Assembly (NCBI RefSeq): GCF_002994635.1
Contig: NZ_PVNL01000138.1
Span: 62,001-126,000, forward strand
Length of the DNA: 64,000 nt
Direction: 5' to 3'
Source of the DNA: Enhygromyxa salina
Lineage (GTDB): Bacteria; Myxococcota_A; Polyangia; Nannocystales; Nannocystaceae
Part shown: in pieces, positions 44,929 through 54,292 of the stretch
Layout: every line of letters starts with the position of its first letter
Position numbering within the stretch: position 1 is the stretch's first letter
Notes under the pieces: model-generated
The model's database searches: none
What the model saw: only the letters and a program-made list of their open reading frames with translations
Told to the model about the DNA's origin: nothing
Translations under genes and position numbers: made by a program

Positions 44929-45924
44929 GTGGCCATCTCCAACGCGCAAAAACAAGCCAGTGCCGCCCGTCGGGCGGAAAATCGAGCCCGCGGCCAAGCC
45001 CGCCCCCACGCGCGGGTTCGCGCTCGGCCGATCCACCCTCACAGCAGCTACAAGGTCACCAAGCGTTGCCTCGAGCGCCGACTGTTCCTCACCCCGGGTC
45101 ACAAACCGGCGGAGCTTCTCAACCTCATCGGCTATTTGCTGGCCCACACCGCCAATGAGCACGGCATCCAGATTCACTCGGCCGTCTTCATGTCGAACCA
45201 CTACCACATCGACGTCACGGACCCGCGTGGCGAGCTCGTCGCGTGGAAGCAGCTGTTCAACAGCACGCTCGCGCGCGCTCTGAACGGGGAGCACGGGCGG
45301 TCCGGCGCGTTCTGGGCCAACGGAGCTTGCGACACGCTGCGGCCGACCGACGACGCGACCTTCATGGACCTCGTTTATACAATCGCCAACCCGGTCACGG
45401 CGGGTCTCGTGAAGTGGAGCCGAAAGTGGCAGGGATTCACGACCGCGGACTGGCGATTTGGCGAGACGCGGACGTTCAAGCGACCCGAGGATTTTTTCGA
45501 TCCCAAAGGCGACATGCCGGAGAAGGTGTCGTTGACGCTAGTGCGGCCGCCGATCTTTCTCGAGCTCGATGACGACGCGCTCTACGAGAAGCTCGCGGCG
45601 ACGGTGCGGGAGAAGGAGCGAGAGATTCAGACCGAGTTTCGGGCCCGGAACCGGAAATTCATGGGCCCGAGCCAGATTGCTCGGCAAAAGTGGTACCGGC
45701 AGGTGGTCAGCTATGAGAAGCGATTCACCGTGACGCCGAAGGTGGCCGCGTCGTGCAAGTGGCGACGCTTGGCGCAGCTGCAGCGGGATCGTGAGTGGGA
45801 GCGCGAGTATGCTGCCGCGCGGGCGTCGTGGCTGGCCGGGGACTCGGCGGCGGTGTTTCCGGCGGGGACGTACTGGCTGCGGCGGTTCGCCGGGGTCACG
45901 GTTGCGCCGCATCCGGTCTCGTGA
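44929..45924 (+). CDS. REP-associated tyrosine (Y1) transposase
   Basis: The product is about 331 residues if started at the GTG at 44929 (TTG at 44908 is an alternative). The N-terminal frame further upstream runs through the repeat array and is not likely to be translated. The core has HSAVFMSNHYHIDV, the HUH motif of the Y1/IS200-like family, then WKQLFNSTLARALNG and SGAFWANG, and LVYTIANPVTAGLV. The catalytic Tyr is probably in that or a later helix. It makes single-strand cuts at REP hairpins in related systems. It is flanked by oppositely oriented REP arrays. Confidence 0.8.
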   Translation: MAISNAQKQASAARRAENRARGQARPHARVRARPIHPHSSYKVTKRCLERRLFLTPGHKPAELLNLIGYLLAHTANEHGIQIHSAVFMSNHYHIDVTDPRGELVAWKQLFNSTLARALNGEHGRSGAFWANGACDTLRPTDDATFMDLVYTIANPVTAGLVKWSRKWQGFTTADWRFGETRTFKRPEDFFDPKGDMPEKVSLTLVRPPIFLELDDDALYEKLAATVREKEREIQTEFRARNRKFMGPSQIARQKWYRQVVSYEKRFTVTPKVAASCKWRRLAQLQRDREWEREYAAARASWLAGDSAAVFPAGTYWLRRFAGVTVAPHPVS

Positions 45925-46117
45925 GCGTGTGCAGACAGGGGATGGCGGGGTCGCTCGAGGCCATCCCGCCGGTTGGCATTGGTTTCGAGCAGGATGTGGG
46001 GCGTCGGCGCGTGTGCAGGAGCGAGTTTTCGGCTCGTTGAGACGAGAATGGACGCGAAATCGCGGGTCGTGCGTGCGACCCAGCCGGCTCACGCCTCTCA
46101 CCGACGGTCGTTCCCAC

Positions 46118-46210
46118 GGAGACTCTCAGTCCGGTCCCCCTCCTCCCGGAGACTCTCAGTCCGGTCCCACGTCAGTCTTCCGGTCCCACGTCAGTCCGGT
46201 CCCACGGAGA
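46118..46210 (-). repeat. Right REP-like array, inverted
   Basis: Two near-identical copies of GGAGACTCTCAGTCCGGTCC (46118-46138 and 46148-46168) and degenerate versions at ~46170-46210 (GTCAGTCTTCCGGTCCC and TCAGTCCGGTCCC) lie between the transposase stop and the next gene. The 45925-46250 interval holds nothing else that I can support. Confidence 0.8.
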
Positions 46211-46250
46211 CTCCCTTCCGCCTCCTCCGGTCCTCACGGTCCCGCTTCTT

Positions 46251-47147
46251 TCACGGATACCGCGTCCGCGTGAGCGGATCCTCAATCCGAAACACAGCCC
46301 GCGCCTCGTTGATCACCACCAAATCCCCCCCATCCCAAGTCAACGCCTCCACCTGCCCAGTCACACCAGAATCAAACGCAATCCAAGAAACCACCTCCCC
46401 AAACAACTCCCCCCCATCCCCCGAAGCCGGAACCGCAAACACAAACACCCCATCATAGCAAAGCATCGCCCAATACCGTCCCGCATACTCCCCCTCCAAC
46501 GCCAACTCCGCCGCGGTCACTTGCCCCGACCACCGCTGCCGCGTACCCGGATCAATATACCCCCCAAGATCAAACCGAGCAACCAACTCCAGCCCAACCT
46601 CGCCCCCCTCCAAACTCGGAAACCGATACAGCCGAGTCCAATCATCGCTGCGATGCTTGGTCAGCAGCCACAGATCCCCACGCCACCAAAACAGCGCCTC
46701 ACTATCATAATCCGCCAGTTTGTTCCCAAACCGACGCTGCTCCGGAAAAAAATAATCAACACTACGATCAACATAGACCTCATCGACATCCGCATACGGA
46801 TCCGGCTCCGGGATCCGATGAACCGACAGGTCCCGACGCCCCGAGTCCCCGTTGCCAGTGTCCCCCAGCCACAGATTCCCGCGATCGTCATGCGTAATAT
46901 CCTCCCAGTCGACGTTGATCGTCCCCTTCACCCGCAATCGCCTGATCACATGACCCTGCCTGTCGATCGCAAACAGCCAGTTACCAGCCCCCGAGTCCCC
47001 ATGCGTCCACAGCACCCCAGGGTACCGCGGACTCGTCGTCACCCCCGAAGGCTCACGGATCGTACGGTCCAGCGACACTCCAGTCGGCGACGGCGGCGAG
47101 CAGCCAAGCAACACGAAGAATCCAACAACGCAGCGGCGGTCCGGCAC
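46251..47147 (-). CDS. Beta-propeller-like lipoprotein, atypical composition
   Basis: The product is 298 residues. Short signal with lipobox LLGC (Cys16). The mature part has strand-rich repeats (SGVTTSPRYPGVLWTHGDSG, DIT, GNLWLGDTGN, GDLWLLTKHR and VEALTWDGGDLVVINEAR) suggesting a propeller-like fold. Coding strand codons end in G or T far more than in neighbours (GTG TTT GTG TTT GCG GTT type), leaving the plus strand rich in C and A and poor in G and T. This may reflect a recent acquisition or a local mutational bias. No enzymatic residues are seen. Confidence 0.7.
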   Translation of the reverse strand: MPDRRCVVGFFVLLGCSPPSPTGVSLDRTIREPSGVTTSPRYPGVLWTHGDSGAGNWLFAIDRQGHVIRRLRVKGTINVDWEDITHDDRGNLWLGDTGNGDSGRRDLSVHRIPEPDPYADVDEVYVDRSVDYFFPEQRRFGNKLADYDSEALFWWRGDLWLLTKHRSDDWTRLYRFPSLEGGEVGLELVARFDLGGYIDPGTRQRWSGQVTAAELALEGEYAGRYWAMLCYDGVFVFAVPASGDGGELFGEVVSWIAFDSGVTGQVEALTWDGGDLVVINEARAVFRIEDPLTRTRYP

Positions 47148-47157
47148 GTCCGGGAGC

Positions 47158-50100
47158 TTACCTCACCAGCACGTCTGGCGGCGTCATCCGGTCGTCGACC
47201 AGCGTCTCGCTCTTGATATCCGCAGTGTCAGCATCGGGCAGAGCCTGATGAAGGTCGCCCTCCGCCACCCGGGTCTCCGGATCCCCCTTGTTCGCAAGCC
47301 CAGCCGAGATCCGACGCGCATGGGTGACGCGCACCAAGTACTTGTTCCCGAGCGCGCTGAAGCACGCCTCCGCGCGGACCAGCGCGGCGAGGGCCTCGGG
47401 CGCATCCTTCCGAGCCAGCGCCAGCTCAGCCGCGCCGCGCAGCAGCCGACCTTGCTCGATGCGGTTGTCCTGCTCCGGGATCGACATGATGCTCGTCGCG
47501 CGCCGCAGCGCGGCCTCGGCCGCCGCAAACTCGCCCGTACGGATCAGCAGATCCGCCGACAGCCGAGTCGCGATCGCGTGCTGCAGCGGGTTACGGGTCG
47601 GGCCGTGGGCCGTACCCGCGAGCACCTTGTCGAGCGCCGCGCGAGCGAGCTCGAATTCACCGAGCCGGGTCAGCAGCTCGGCCCGCCCGTTCAACGCCAG
47701 CAACACGACGAGATCCATCCCCGCCTTGCGAGCCCGAGCCTCGACCGCGTCAAAGCTCGCGCGAGCCTGATCAAATTCGTCGATCGCCAGGTGAATGTGC
47801 CCCTCGAGCACGCAGGCGTACTCGCGCGCGAGCATCATACGATCGATCTGCGGATACCGTAGCGCGCTGCTGACCAGCGCCTGGGCCTCGTCAAACGCCC
47901 CCCGCTGCCAGGCCAAGTAAGGCCGCAGATACAGCGCCCATGGATACGGCGGGCTGCCGATCTTTCGGCAGTTCCCGGCAATGCGCGCGAGCAGATCTTC
48001 GGCTTGTTCTTGCCGGCCAGTCCACGCGTACCACAAGCACGGATACGCCCAGACCTGATTATAAAAATCGGGCTTTTGGCTCTCGTCGACCGCCCACACC
48101 CCATAGTTGACCATCTCCGGGTCAAAGCGGCGCCCCTGGAACACCATGCAATTGGAAAACACCGCCGCACCGACGCGCGCCGACATGGCCACGCTGTTGC
48201 CGCCAAGATCAATGTTGAACAGGAGCTGCCGGGCACGGACCAGCACGTCGCTCATCGCGTCGAAGTGGCCGGCGGCCTGCAGACAACCGGCGAGCGCGGT
48301 ACACATCGCGCCCTCGAGCGGCGTGCCCGTAAACGGCAGCAGCGCCAGCGCCCGCTCACCTAGCGGCAACCCCCGCGCAGGCTCGCCCGCCATTCCAGCC
48401 GCGACGCAGCCAAACACGTAGCTCTCGAGCACCTTGGGCGCCCAGCTCGCGACCGGCGGCGGCAGCCGCCGCAGCGACCCCGCGCGCTTGTGCCGATAGG
48501 CCTTCGGCTTGGTCATGTTCGCGATGGCCCGGTCCCGCGCCGACGCGGGCAGACGCTCGATCCCAGCGACCACTTTCTTCAACAGCGCACAGACCTTGTC
48601 GATGTTGCCACGGGACTCGAGCGCCTCGCGGCAGCGGGCGGCCGCGTCAAACGCCATGCTCGGCCACAACACGAGGGCGTTCTCGGCGATCCGGGCCGAC
48701 AGATCGAACGCCAGCGCGTCCGAGCTCGAGTCGAGCAGCTCGAGCGCCCGGCTCCAGTACTCGATCGCCGACGACTCCGCGCCCGAGCGCTTGGCAGCGT
48801 CGCCAGCCCGCAGCGTGTACTCGAGCGCCTTGCCCGGCGCCCCACCCCGCGTGAAGTGAAACGCGAGCGCGGCCAGGTAAGCGTCGAGCTGCTCGGCGTG
48901 GCGTCGCTCGAGATACTCACCGCAGCGCCGATGCAGAGCCTCGCGGGCGCCGGCCGGGATGTCGTCATACAAGACCTCGCGCACGCGATCGTGGGGAAAC
49001 ACGTAGCGGCGGTCCTCACGGGTCAAGAACCACCGCTCGGTCAGGGTCTCGACGTCGGTGAACAGCTGGTCCTCGTCGACGCCGCTGAGCGCGAGCAGGG
49101 ACTCGCGGTCGAGCGAGTTGCCGAGCACGGCGGCGACCCGGGCGAGCTCGAGCGCGCTCGCGCTCAAACGACCAAGCCGCTCGAGCACGACCATGTCAAT
49201 GCTGTCGGGCAGCGAGCGCGGCGCCCAGTTGGGCGGCAGTGACCAGCCCTCCTCGGTCGCAACCAACACGCCCTGCTCCATCAGATCGCGCATCACCTCG
49301 GTCACGAAGAACGCGTTGCCTGCGGTCGCGTGATAGAGCGCCTCGATGAAGGCGTCGGTGACTCGAAGCTCGCGCAGCATCGACTCGACCAGCCTGCGAA
49401 CCTGCGCCTGATCAAACGCCTCGAGCTTGAGGTGCTCGGTCTGCCCGTCTTGAACCGTGAACCACAGCGGACTGTCGAGCGAGGCTTCGTCGCTGCGCAA
49501 GGTGGCCACGCACAGCAACCGACTCGACCGCATGTGGCGAAGCAAGTGATTGAGGAGCTCGAGGCCAGGCAAGTCACACCACTGCAGATCCTCGACCGCC
49601 ACGACCAGCGGAGTCTTGGCTGCGACCGCGAGCAGCCAGTCGGTGACGTCGGCCGCGAGCTTGCGCTTGTCGAAGCCCGGCGCGAACTCATCGCCACCGT
49701 GACCGCTGGTGTCCGAGGCCGCGCCCTCGAGCCGATTGCTCACGGACAGATGCTGCGAGAACAGGTCGGCCGCCGACAGCGACAGCAACGGCCGCAGCGC
49801 GACCGCGAACGACTGATACGGGCCGGTGCTGGGCTTGCACTGCAGGTGCACGACCTGCGCGCCGCGGAGCTTGGCCTGGATCAGGACCTCCTGCATGAGC
49901 CGCGACTTGCCGACGCCAGCCGGCCCACCGATGAACAGCGAGCGCGCCTGGCCCTGCTCGGACTCGACGGCGAGCTGCTCGAGGTGGGCGAACTCCCGCT
50001 CGCGCCCAACCATGAGATCGCTGATCAGGTAGCTGGTGTTGCGCGCGAGATCCTGACGAATGTGGTGGGCGCCAGCGAGGTGCGCGAGGTCATCGGCGAC

Positions 50101-50886
50101 CTCGGACGCCGACGTGTAGCGGTCGCGCACGTCCTTGGCGAGCAGCCGATCCACGATCGCCTCGAGCTCCGGCGGGGTGTCGCCGCGATAGGCACGCAGC
50201 GACGCCGGGGCCTCGTTGATGTGCGCCCGGAGTGTCTCGCTGGTGGTCCCCAAGAACGGCGGACGCCCGGTCGTCATCTCGAACAGCACACAGCCGACCG
50301 AGTAGAGATCCGCGCTCGTGTCCAGCGTGCCACCGACCACGGCCTCGGGCGCCATGTAGGCCGCCGTCCCGATCGCGCTGATCCGCGAGCGGCTGCCCAG
50401 CCACTCCATCAAGCCGAAGTCCATGACCTTGAGGGTGCCGTCGCCGCGCACCCGCAAGTTCGACGGCTTGATGTCGCGGTGCAGGTACAGCCGCGAGTGG
50501 ATGAACTCGAGCGCGAGCAACAGCTGCAGGGCCAGCGCGTAGATGGTGTCGAACTCGAGGCCGCCGTCGACCAGCAGCTGCGACAGCTCGCGACCGGGAA
50601 CCAACTCCATGGTCAGGTACTCGGTCTGGCCGTCCAAGAAGCCGCAGTCATAGACCTCGACGGTGTTGGGGTGCCGAAGCCGGGCCATGGCCCGAAACTC
50701 CTCGCGAAACCGCAAGCGGCGCTCCGGCGTGATTGGAACATCGGAGCGAAAGGTCTTGAGCGCGAGCTCCCGCTCCTCGCCTAGCGTGTCTTGCACGCGA
50801 TAGACCGTACCCATCCCGCCGTGACCGAGCTCCTCCAGCACGCGAAAGCGGTTGGCTATCCACGCAAGCGACACCACGAACATCAT
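47158..50886 (-). CDS. Ser/Thr protein kinase fused to AAA ATPase and TPR-like region
   Basis: The product is 1242 residues. The N-terminal Hanks-type kinase (~14-270) has GHGGMGTVY at 21-29, Lys44 in ALKTF, HRDIKPSN at 136-143, DFG at 156-158 and APE at 179-181. An AAA/STAND ATPase follows with Walker A GPAGVGKS at 321-328 and a Walker B-like LVVAVEDLQW near 440. The C-terminal ~600 residues are helical, MalT/TPR-like. This is the multi-domain myxobacterial signalling architecture. It is cytoplasmic or peripheral; the substrates are not known. The downstream gene (membrane protein) is divergent, not in the same transcript. Confidence 0.93.
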   Translation of the reverse strand: MMFVVSLAWIANRFRVLEELGHGGMGTVYRVQDTLGEERELALKTFRSDVPITPERRLRFREEFRAMARLRHPNTVEVYDCGFLDGQTEYLTMELVPGRELSQLLVDGGLEFDTIYALALQLLLALEFIHSRLYLHRDIKPSNLRVRGDGTLKVMDFGLMEWLGSRSRISAIGTAAYMAPEAVVGGTLDTSADLYSVGCVLFEMTTGRPPFLGTTSETLRAHINEAPASLRAYRGDTPPELEAIVDRLLAKDVRDRYTSASEVADDLAHLAGAHHIRQDLARNTSYLISDLMVGREREFAHLEQLAVESEQGQARSLFIGGPAGVGKSRLMQEVLIQAKLRGAQVVHLQCKPSTGPYQSFAVALRPLLSLSAADLFSQHLSVSNRLEGAASDTSGHGGDEFAPGFDKRKLAADVTDWLLAVAAKTPLVVAVEDLQWCDLPGLELLNHLLRHMRSSRLLCVATLRSDEASLDSPLWFTVQDGQTEHLKLEAFDQAQVRRLVESMLRELRVTDAFIEALYHATAGNAFFVTEVMRDLMEQGVLVATEEGWSLPPNWAPRSLPDSIDMVVLERLGRLSASALELARVAAVLGNSLDRESLLALSGVDEDQLFTDVETLTERWFLTREDRRYVFPHDRVREVLYDDIPAGAREALHRRCGEYLERRHAEQLDAYLAALAFHFTRGGAPGKALEYTLRAGDAAKRSGAESSAIEYWSRALELLDSSSDALAFDLSARIAENALVLWPSMAFDAAARCREALESRGNIDKVCALLKKVVAGIERLPASARDRAIANMTKPKAYRHKRAGSLRRLPPPVASWAPKVLESYVFGCVAAGMAGEPARGLPLGERALALLPFTGTPLEGAMCTALAGCLQAAGHFDAMSDVLVRARQLLFNIDLGGNSVAMSARVGAAVFSNCMVFQGRRFDPEMVNYGVWAVDESQKPDFYNQVWAYPCLWYAWTGRQEQAEDLLARIAGNCRKIGSPPYPWALYLRPYLAWQRGAFDEAQALVSSALRYPQIDRMMLAREYACVLEGHIHLAIDEFDQARASFDAVEARARKAGMDLVVLLALNGRAELLTRLGEFELARAALDKVLAGTAHGPTRNPLQHAIATRLSADLLIRTGEFAAAEAALRRATSIMSIPEQDNRIEQGRLLRGAAELALARKDAPEALAALVRAEACFSALGNKYLVRVTHARRISAGLANKGDPETRVAEGDLHQALPDADTADIKSETLVDDRMTPPDVLVR

Positions 50887-50914
50887 GCCAGAACTCGGAG
50901 ACGACGATGCTCAA

Positions 50915-50948
50915 TGGCCTCGGCCAGGTCTTGGCCTCGGCCAGGTCT
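50915..50948. repeat. 17-bp perfect tandem duplication
   Basis: TGGCCTCGGCCAGGTCT is repeated exactly twice (50915-50931 and 50932-50948) in the 199-bp gap upstream of the kinase gene. It contains an inverted GGCC...GGCC and may be a promoter or regulator site. Confidence 0.7.
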
Positions 50949-51085
50949 GTGGCGGAAAGCAATTGCGCACCGCGAATTCCGTTGTACGTAAACCATCGAT
51001 GTAGCGGCAGCGGCGCAAGCGATCGACAATGGCATGTGGAGTGGGCGGGCGGTCGCAACTACGGACCACCGGGCACTGCATGCCT

Positions 51086-51757
51086 TCAGAACCGCAGTGA
51101 CCAATTTAGCGCCACTGCGTCGCGCCCAATCGTTGCGGTCGGAATGGCCGCACGCCGCCTGCGCTCGCGCTCGTAGCCCAACGCGACCAATGTTATGCCG
51201 GTCACAAATAGAGCCCCGGCCGCCACACCACCGGTGAGTCCTGTGATTGCGCCTGTGTGTATTCGCTGATCTTGACGGGCGATCGCGTCGAGATCTGGAT
51301 CGGATCCCACGCTCAGCGCTTGTCGTTGAGTGACGGCGTCTGCGCGTAGTCCCAAGCCCACCGCCATCGCAATGAGCGCCGCCCCACCGAGGCCGATGAC
51401 CACGTTGCCCGCCAGGACCATGCGGTAGTTTGCAGGGTCGACCTCGATCGGCGTTGGTGGTGGCAACAGCATCGGTGCCGGGGGAGTGACCGCTTCGTCT
51501 TCACTCGCCTGCCCGCCCTCGAGCTCCGGCGCAACCTCGGCTGCCGGGTCGGTGGCTGCCGGTTCGATGACAGCCGGTTCGGTGGCTGCCGGCTCGATGA
51601 CAGCCGGCGGTTGGGTTGGGTCGACCCCATCCGGCTGCTGGGCGTCCGGCGCTGGCTTCGACGGCGCCGCGCGTGCACTCGTCGGGACGACCACGCTCAG
51701 CACGAACATCATCAACACGATCGACCGACTCGCCGACGAGTTGCTCGCCCCGATCAT
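51086..51757 (-). CDS. Hypothetical membrane protein with Pro/Ala repeat linker
   Basis: The product is 223 residues from the ATG at 51757. An N-terminal signal/membrane segment (IVLMMFVLSVVVPTSARA) is followed by a Pro/Ala/Glu-rich region with repeated EPAATEPAVIEPAA. Two membrane helices follow (VIGLGGAALIAMAVGLGL and TGGVAAGALFVTGITLVALGY), with a short loop between. This is similar to many small proteins encoded next to myxobacterial Ser/Thr kinase genes. The gene lies upstream of the kinase gene in the same direction (199-bp gap), so they may be co-regulated. Confidence 0.7.
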   Translation of the reverse strand: MIGASNSSASRSIVLMMFVLSVVVPTSARAAPSKPAPDAQQPDGVDPTQPPAVIEPAATEPAVIEPAATDPAAEVAPELEGGQASEDEAVTPPAPMLLPPPTPIEVDPANYRMVLAGNVVIGLGGAALIAMAVGLGLRADAVTQRQALSVGSDPDLDAIARQDQRIHTGAITGLTGGVAAGALFVTGITLVALGYERERRRRAAIPTATIGRDAVALNWSLRF

Positions 51758-51784
51758 CTGGGTGGCTCGCTGCACCGCTCGACC

Positions 51785-52531
51785 CTACTCAAGCTCGGTG
51801 TCGGGCGCGAGGCGAGCGAGCAGCGCGACGGCGGCGGTCTCGACCCGCAAGATCCGAGGCCCCAGACTCACCAGCTCGTCGCCCAGCGCCATGAAGCGCT
51901 CGCGCTCGAACGGCACGAACCCGCCTTCGGGTCCGAGCACCAGACCCAGCGGGCCAGTCGCCGCGCGCGGGCACGGCTTGCGTCCTTCGGGGTCGGCGAC
52001 CAGCACCGGGCCCTGCTCGCGCAGCGCCACCAGGCGATCCTCCACGAACGGCAAGAACCGCGGGTGCAGCTCCACGCGCGGCAGGACCGTGTCGACACAC
52101 TGCTCGAGGCCCAGCAGCAACTGACGCCGAATCGCAGCGGGCTCGATCGCCGACGCCCCCCAGTAGCTCTTCTCGACCCGGCGGCTGTGGAAGAACATGA
52201 AGCGCTTGACGCCGATCGCCGTGCCCTGCTGCAGCACCTTCTCGAGGGTGTGCGGGCGCGGCAGCGCGATCGCCAGGCTCACGCGTGAGGGCGCTGGCGG
52301 TAGCGAGCCCAGCTCCACGCGCAGCTCGAGGGCGTCTCGATCACAGCGCAGCACCTCGGCGTGACCGAGGTTGGCCGCGGGTGGTCCGTCGCCCTCGTCG
52401 AGCAGCCCCACGCGCACGCGATCGCCGACCGCGACCCGCAGGTGCTTGCGCGCGTGGACCAAGCGACGGTCGCTCAGCTGCACGCGGTCCTCGGTGACAA
52501 AGTCGCCGGGCTCGAGCACGATCAGGTTCAC
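51785..52531 (-). CDS. rsmE: 16S rRNA (uracil1498-N3)-methyltransferase
   Basis: The product is 248 residues from the GTG at 52531 (family proteins start MNLILLEP-like, here (V)NLIVLEPGDF); an upstream ATG at 52603 would overlap the divergent amidohydrolase start. Motifs: DDxxLSDRRLVHARKHLRVAVGD, KVLQQGTAIGV, and the SPOUT knot LGLVLGPEGGFVPFE with SLGPRILRVETAA. It methylates U1498 of 16S rRNA in the 30S subunit. Confidence 0.92.
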   Translation of the reverse strand: MNLIVLEPGDFVTEDRVQLSDRRLVHARKHLRVAVGDRVRVGLLDEGDGPPAANLGHAEVLRCDRDALELRVELGSLPPAPSRVSLAIALPRPHTLEKVLQQGTAIGVKRFMFFHSRRVEKSYWGASAIEPAAIRRQLLLGLEQCVDTVLPRVELHPRFLPFVEDRLVALREQGPVLVADPEGRKPCPRAATGPLGLVLGPEGGFVPFERERFMALGDELVSLGPRILRVETAAVALLARLAPDTELE

Positions 52532-52601
52532 GACGAGCTCCCGTTCACCGCGCGAGTCTGGGCGACCCACGCGACCGGGTCCAGTTGGTATTATCCGCGC
52601 C

Positions 52602-54260
52602 ATGTTCTCTCGTCGGCGACTGCTCGGATCTGTGGCTTGTGCTGGCCTAATCGGCTGCCGACGCGCGAGCGAGACCCCACGTGTCTCGGCCCCTGCGCAG
52701 CTGATCCACGCCAACATCTACACCAACGACGAGACCCAGCCCCGCGCCGAGGCCATGCTCGTGCGCGACGGGGTGATCCTCGCCGTTGGCAGCCGCGCCG
52801 AGCTCGAGCAGCGCGGCGCCAACCAGCTGCTCGACTGGCGCGACGTCACGATCATCCCGGGTCTGACCGACGCGCACGCGCACTTGCTCGGTCTCGGCCA
52901 GACCGCGGAGATCGTCGACCTGCGCGGCGCCGCCTCGGTCGACGAGATCATCGCGCGCCTGACCGAGCAGGCCCCCGCTTCGGGATGGATCCTGGGTCGC
53001 GGCTGGGATCAAAATTTGTGGGGCGGCGCGATGCCGACCGCGGCTCAGCTCGACGCCGCGTTCCCCGATCGCCCGGTCTGGCTGCGCCGCGTCGACGGTC
53101 ACGCCGGCTGGGCCAACAGCGTCGTCATGCAGCTGACCGGCATCGTCGCCAGCACCCCAGACCCCGAGGGCGGCGAGATCCTGCGCGACAGCACAACCGA
53201 CGCCGCGGCCACCGGGGTCCTGATCGACGCCGCGATGGACGTGGTCCCGGTCCCGAGCCCCAGCCCCGCCGACGTCGAGCGCTGGCTCGACACCGCGTGC
53301 AACCACGCCGCCTCGCTGGGGCTCACGGGCGTCCACGAGATGGGCCTCGACGCCGTCGCCCACGCCGCGTTCACCAAGCTCGCAGCCGGCCGTTCGCTGC
53401 CCCTGCGGGTCCACGCCTACGCCAGCGAGAGCTGGTGGACTTCCGGCCTCGACGGGCTCACGCGCGCGAGCGTGGCCCCGACCGATCGCTACGCGCTCGC
53501 GGGCGTCAAGCTCTACGTCGACGGCGCGCTCGGCAGCCGGGGCGCCGCGCTGATCGAGCCCTACGCCGATCGCCCCAAGCACAGCGGCGCGCTCATGCAC
53601 GAACCCCAACAGTTCACCGAGCTCGTCAGCGCGATCCTCGAGCGCGGCTTTCAGGTCGCTTCGCACGCGATCGGTGATCTCGGCAATCGCACGATCATCA
53701 ACGCCTACGCGCAAGCGCTCGCCGCCAAGCCCACGCCGGATCACCGGCTGCGAGTCGAGCACGCGCAGGTGGTGGACCTCGCCGACATCCCCCGCATGGC
53801 CGAGCTCGGCTTGATCGCCAGCATGCAGCCAACCCACGCGACCAGCGACATGCCGTGGGCCCCCGCCCGGCTTGGCCAAGCTCGGCTCGCGGGCGCCTAC
53901 GCGTGGCGACGGATGCTCGACGCGGGCGTGCGCCTGGCGTTGGGCAGCGACTTTCCGGTCGAGCGCCCCTCACCGCTGCTTGGGCTCTACGCCGCCGTCA
54001 CCCGCCAAGACCCAAGTGGCCAACCCGCTGGCGGCTGGCTGCCGGATCAGCGCCTGAGCATGGCCGAGGCGATCGCCGGGTTCAGCGGAGCCGCCGCCTT
54101 CGCAGCCCACCGCGACGATCACCTTGGGATGATCGCACCTGGGTACCGAGCCGACCTCACCTGCTTGCGCGGCGATCCATATACCGTCGAGCCCCACGCC
54201 GTGCCCGAGCTCGAGGTCCACGCAACGATGGTCGAAGGCGCGCTGACCTTCGAGCGCTGA
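52602..54260 (+). CDS. Amidohydrolase family 3 (YtcJ-like) lipoprotein
   Basis: The product is 552 residues from the ATG at 52602. A twin-Arg-like RRRLLG and lipobox LIGC (Cys19) suggest export and lipid anchoring, perhaps through Tat. The amidohydrolase domain has GLTDAHAHLLGLG (first metal ligands), RGWDQNLW, VDGHAGWANS and EMGLDA, and later VASHAIGD and RVEHAQ. This is the YtcJ/metal-dependent exoenzyme family; the substrate is unknown. The start codons of this gene and the longest rsmE option overlap at 52601-52604, so the true rsmE start is further inside. Confidence 0.88.
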   Translation: MFSRRRLLGSVACAGLIGCRRASETPRVSAPAQLIHANIYTNDETQPRAEAMLVRDGVILAVGSRAELEQRGANQLLDWRDVTIIPGLTDAHAHLLGLGQTAEIVDLRGAASVDEIIARLTEQAPASGWILGRGWDQNLWGGAMPTAAQLDAAFPDRPVWLRRVDGHAGWANSVVMQLTGIVASTPDPEGGEILRDSTTDAAATGVLIDAAMDVVPVPSPSPADVERWLDTACNHAASLGLTGVHEMGLDAVAHAAFTKLAAGRSLPLRVHAYASESWWTSGLDGLTRASVAPTDRYALAGVKLYVDGALGSRGAALIEPYADRPKHSGALMHEPQQFTELVSAILERGFQVASHAIGDLGNRTIINAYAQALAAKPTPDHRLRVEHAQVVDLADIPRMAELGLIASMQPTHATSDMPWAPARLGQARLAGAYAWRRMLDAGVRLALGSDFPVERPSPLLGLYAAVTRQDPSGQPAGGWLPDQRLSMAEAIAGFSGAAAFAAHRDDHLGMIAPGYRADLTCLRGDPYTVEPHAVPELEVHATMVEGALTFER

Positions 54261-54292
54261 AGCCCGCGAGACCTTCAGCTGACGCGCCCGTT

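Larger units (their letters stand above)
44594..46210 (+). mobile_element. REPtron-like unit: RAYT transposase between inverted REP arrays
   Basis: Left copies read GGGACCGGACTCAGAGTCC; right copies at 46118-46138 and 46148-46168 read, on the minus strand, GGGACCGGACTGAGAGTCTC, so the two sides are in inverted orientation. With the Y1 transposase between them this is the standard RAYT/REP layout. No direct target duplication was seen. Confidence 0.75.

Noticed and set aside
49330..50784. 484-codon plus-strand frame across the kinase gene
   Set aside because: It lies on the complement of the Hanks kinase and AAA motifs and shows no domain of its own.
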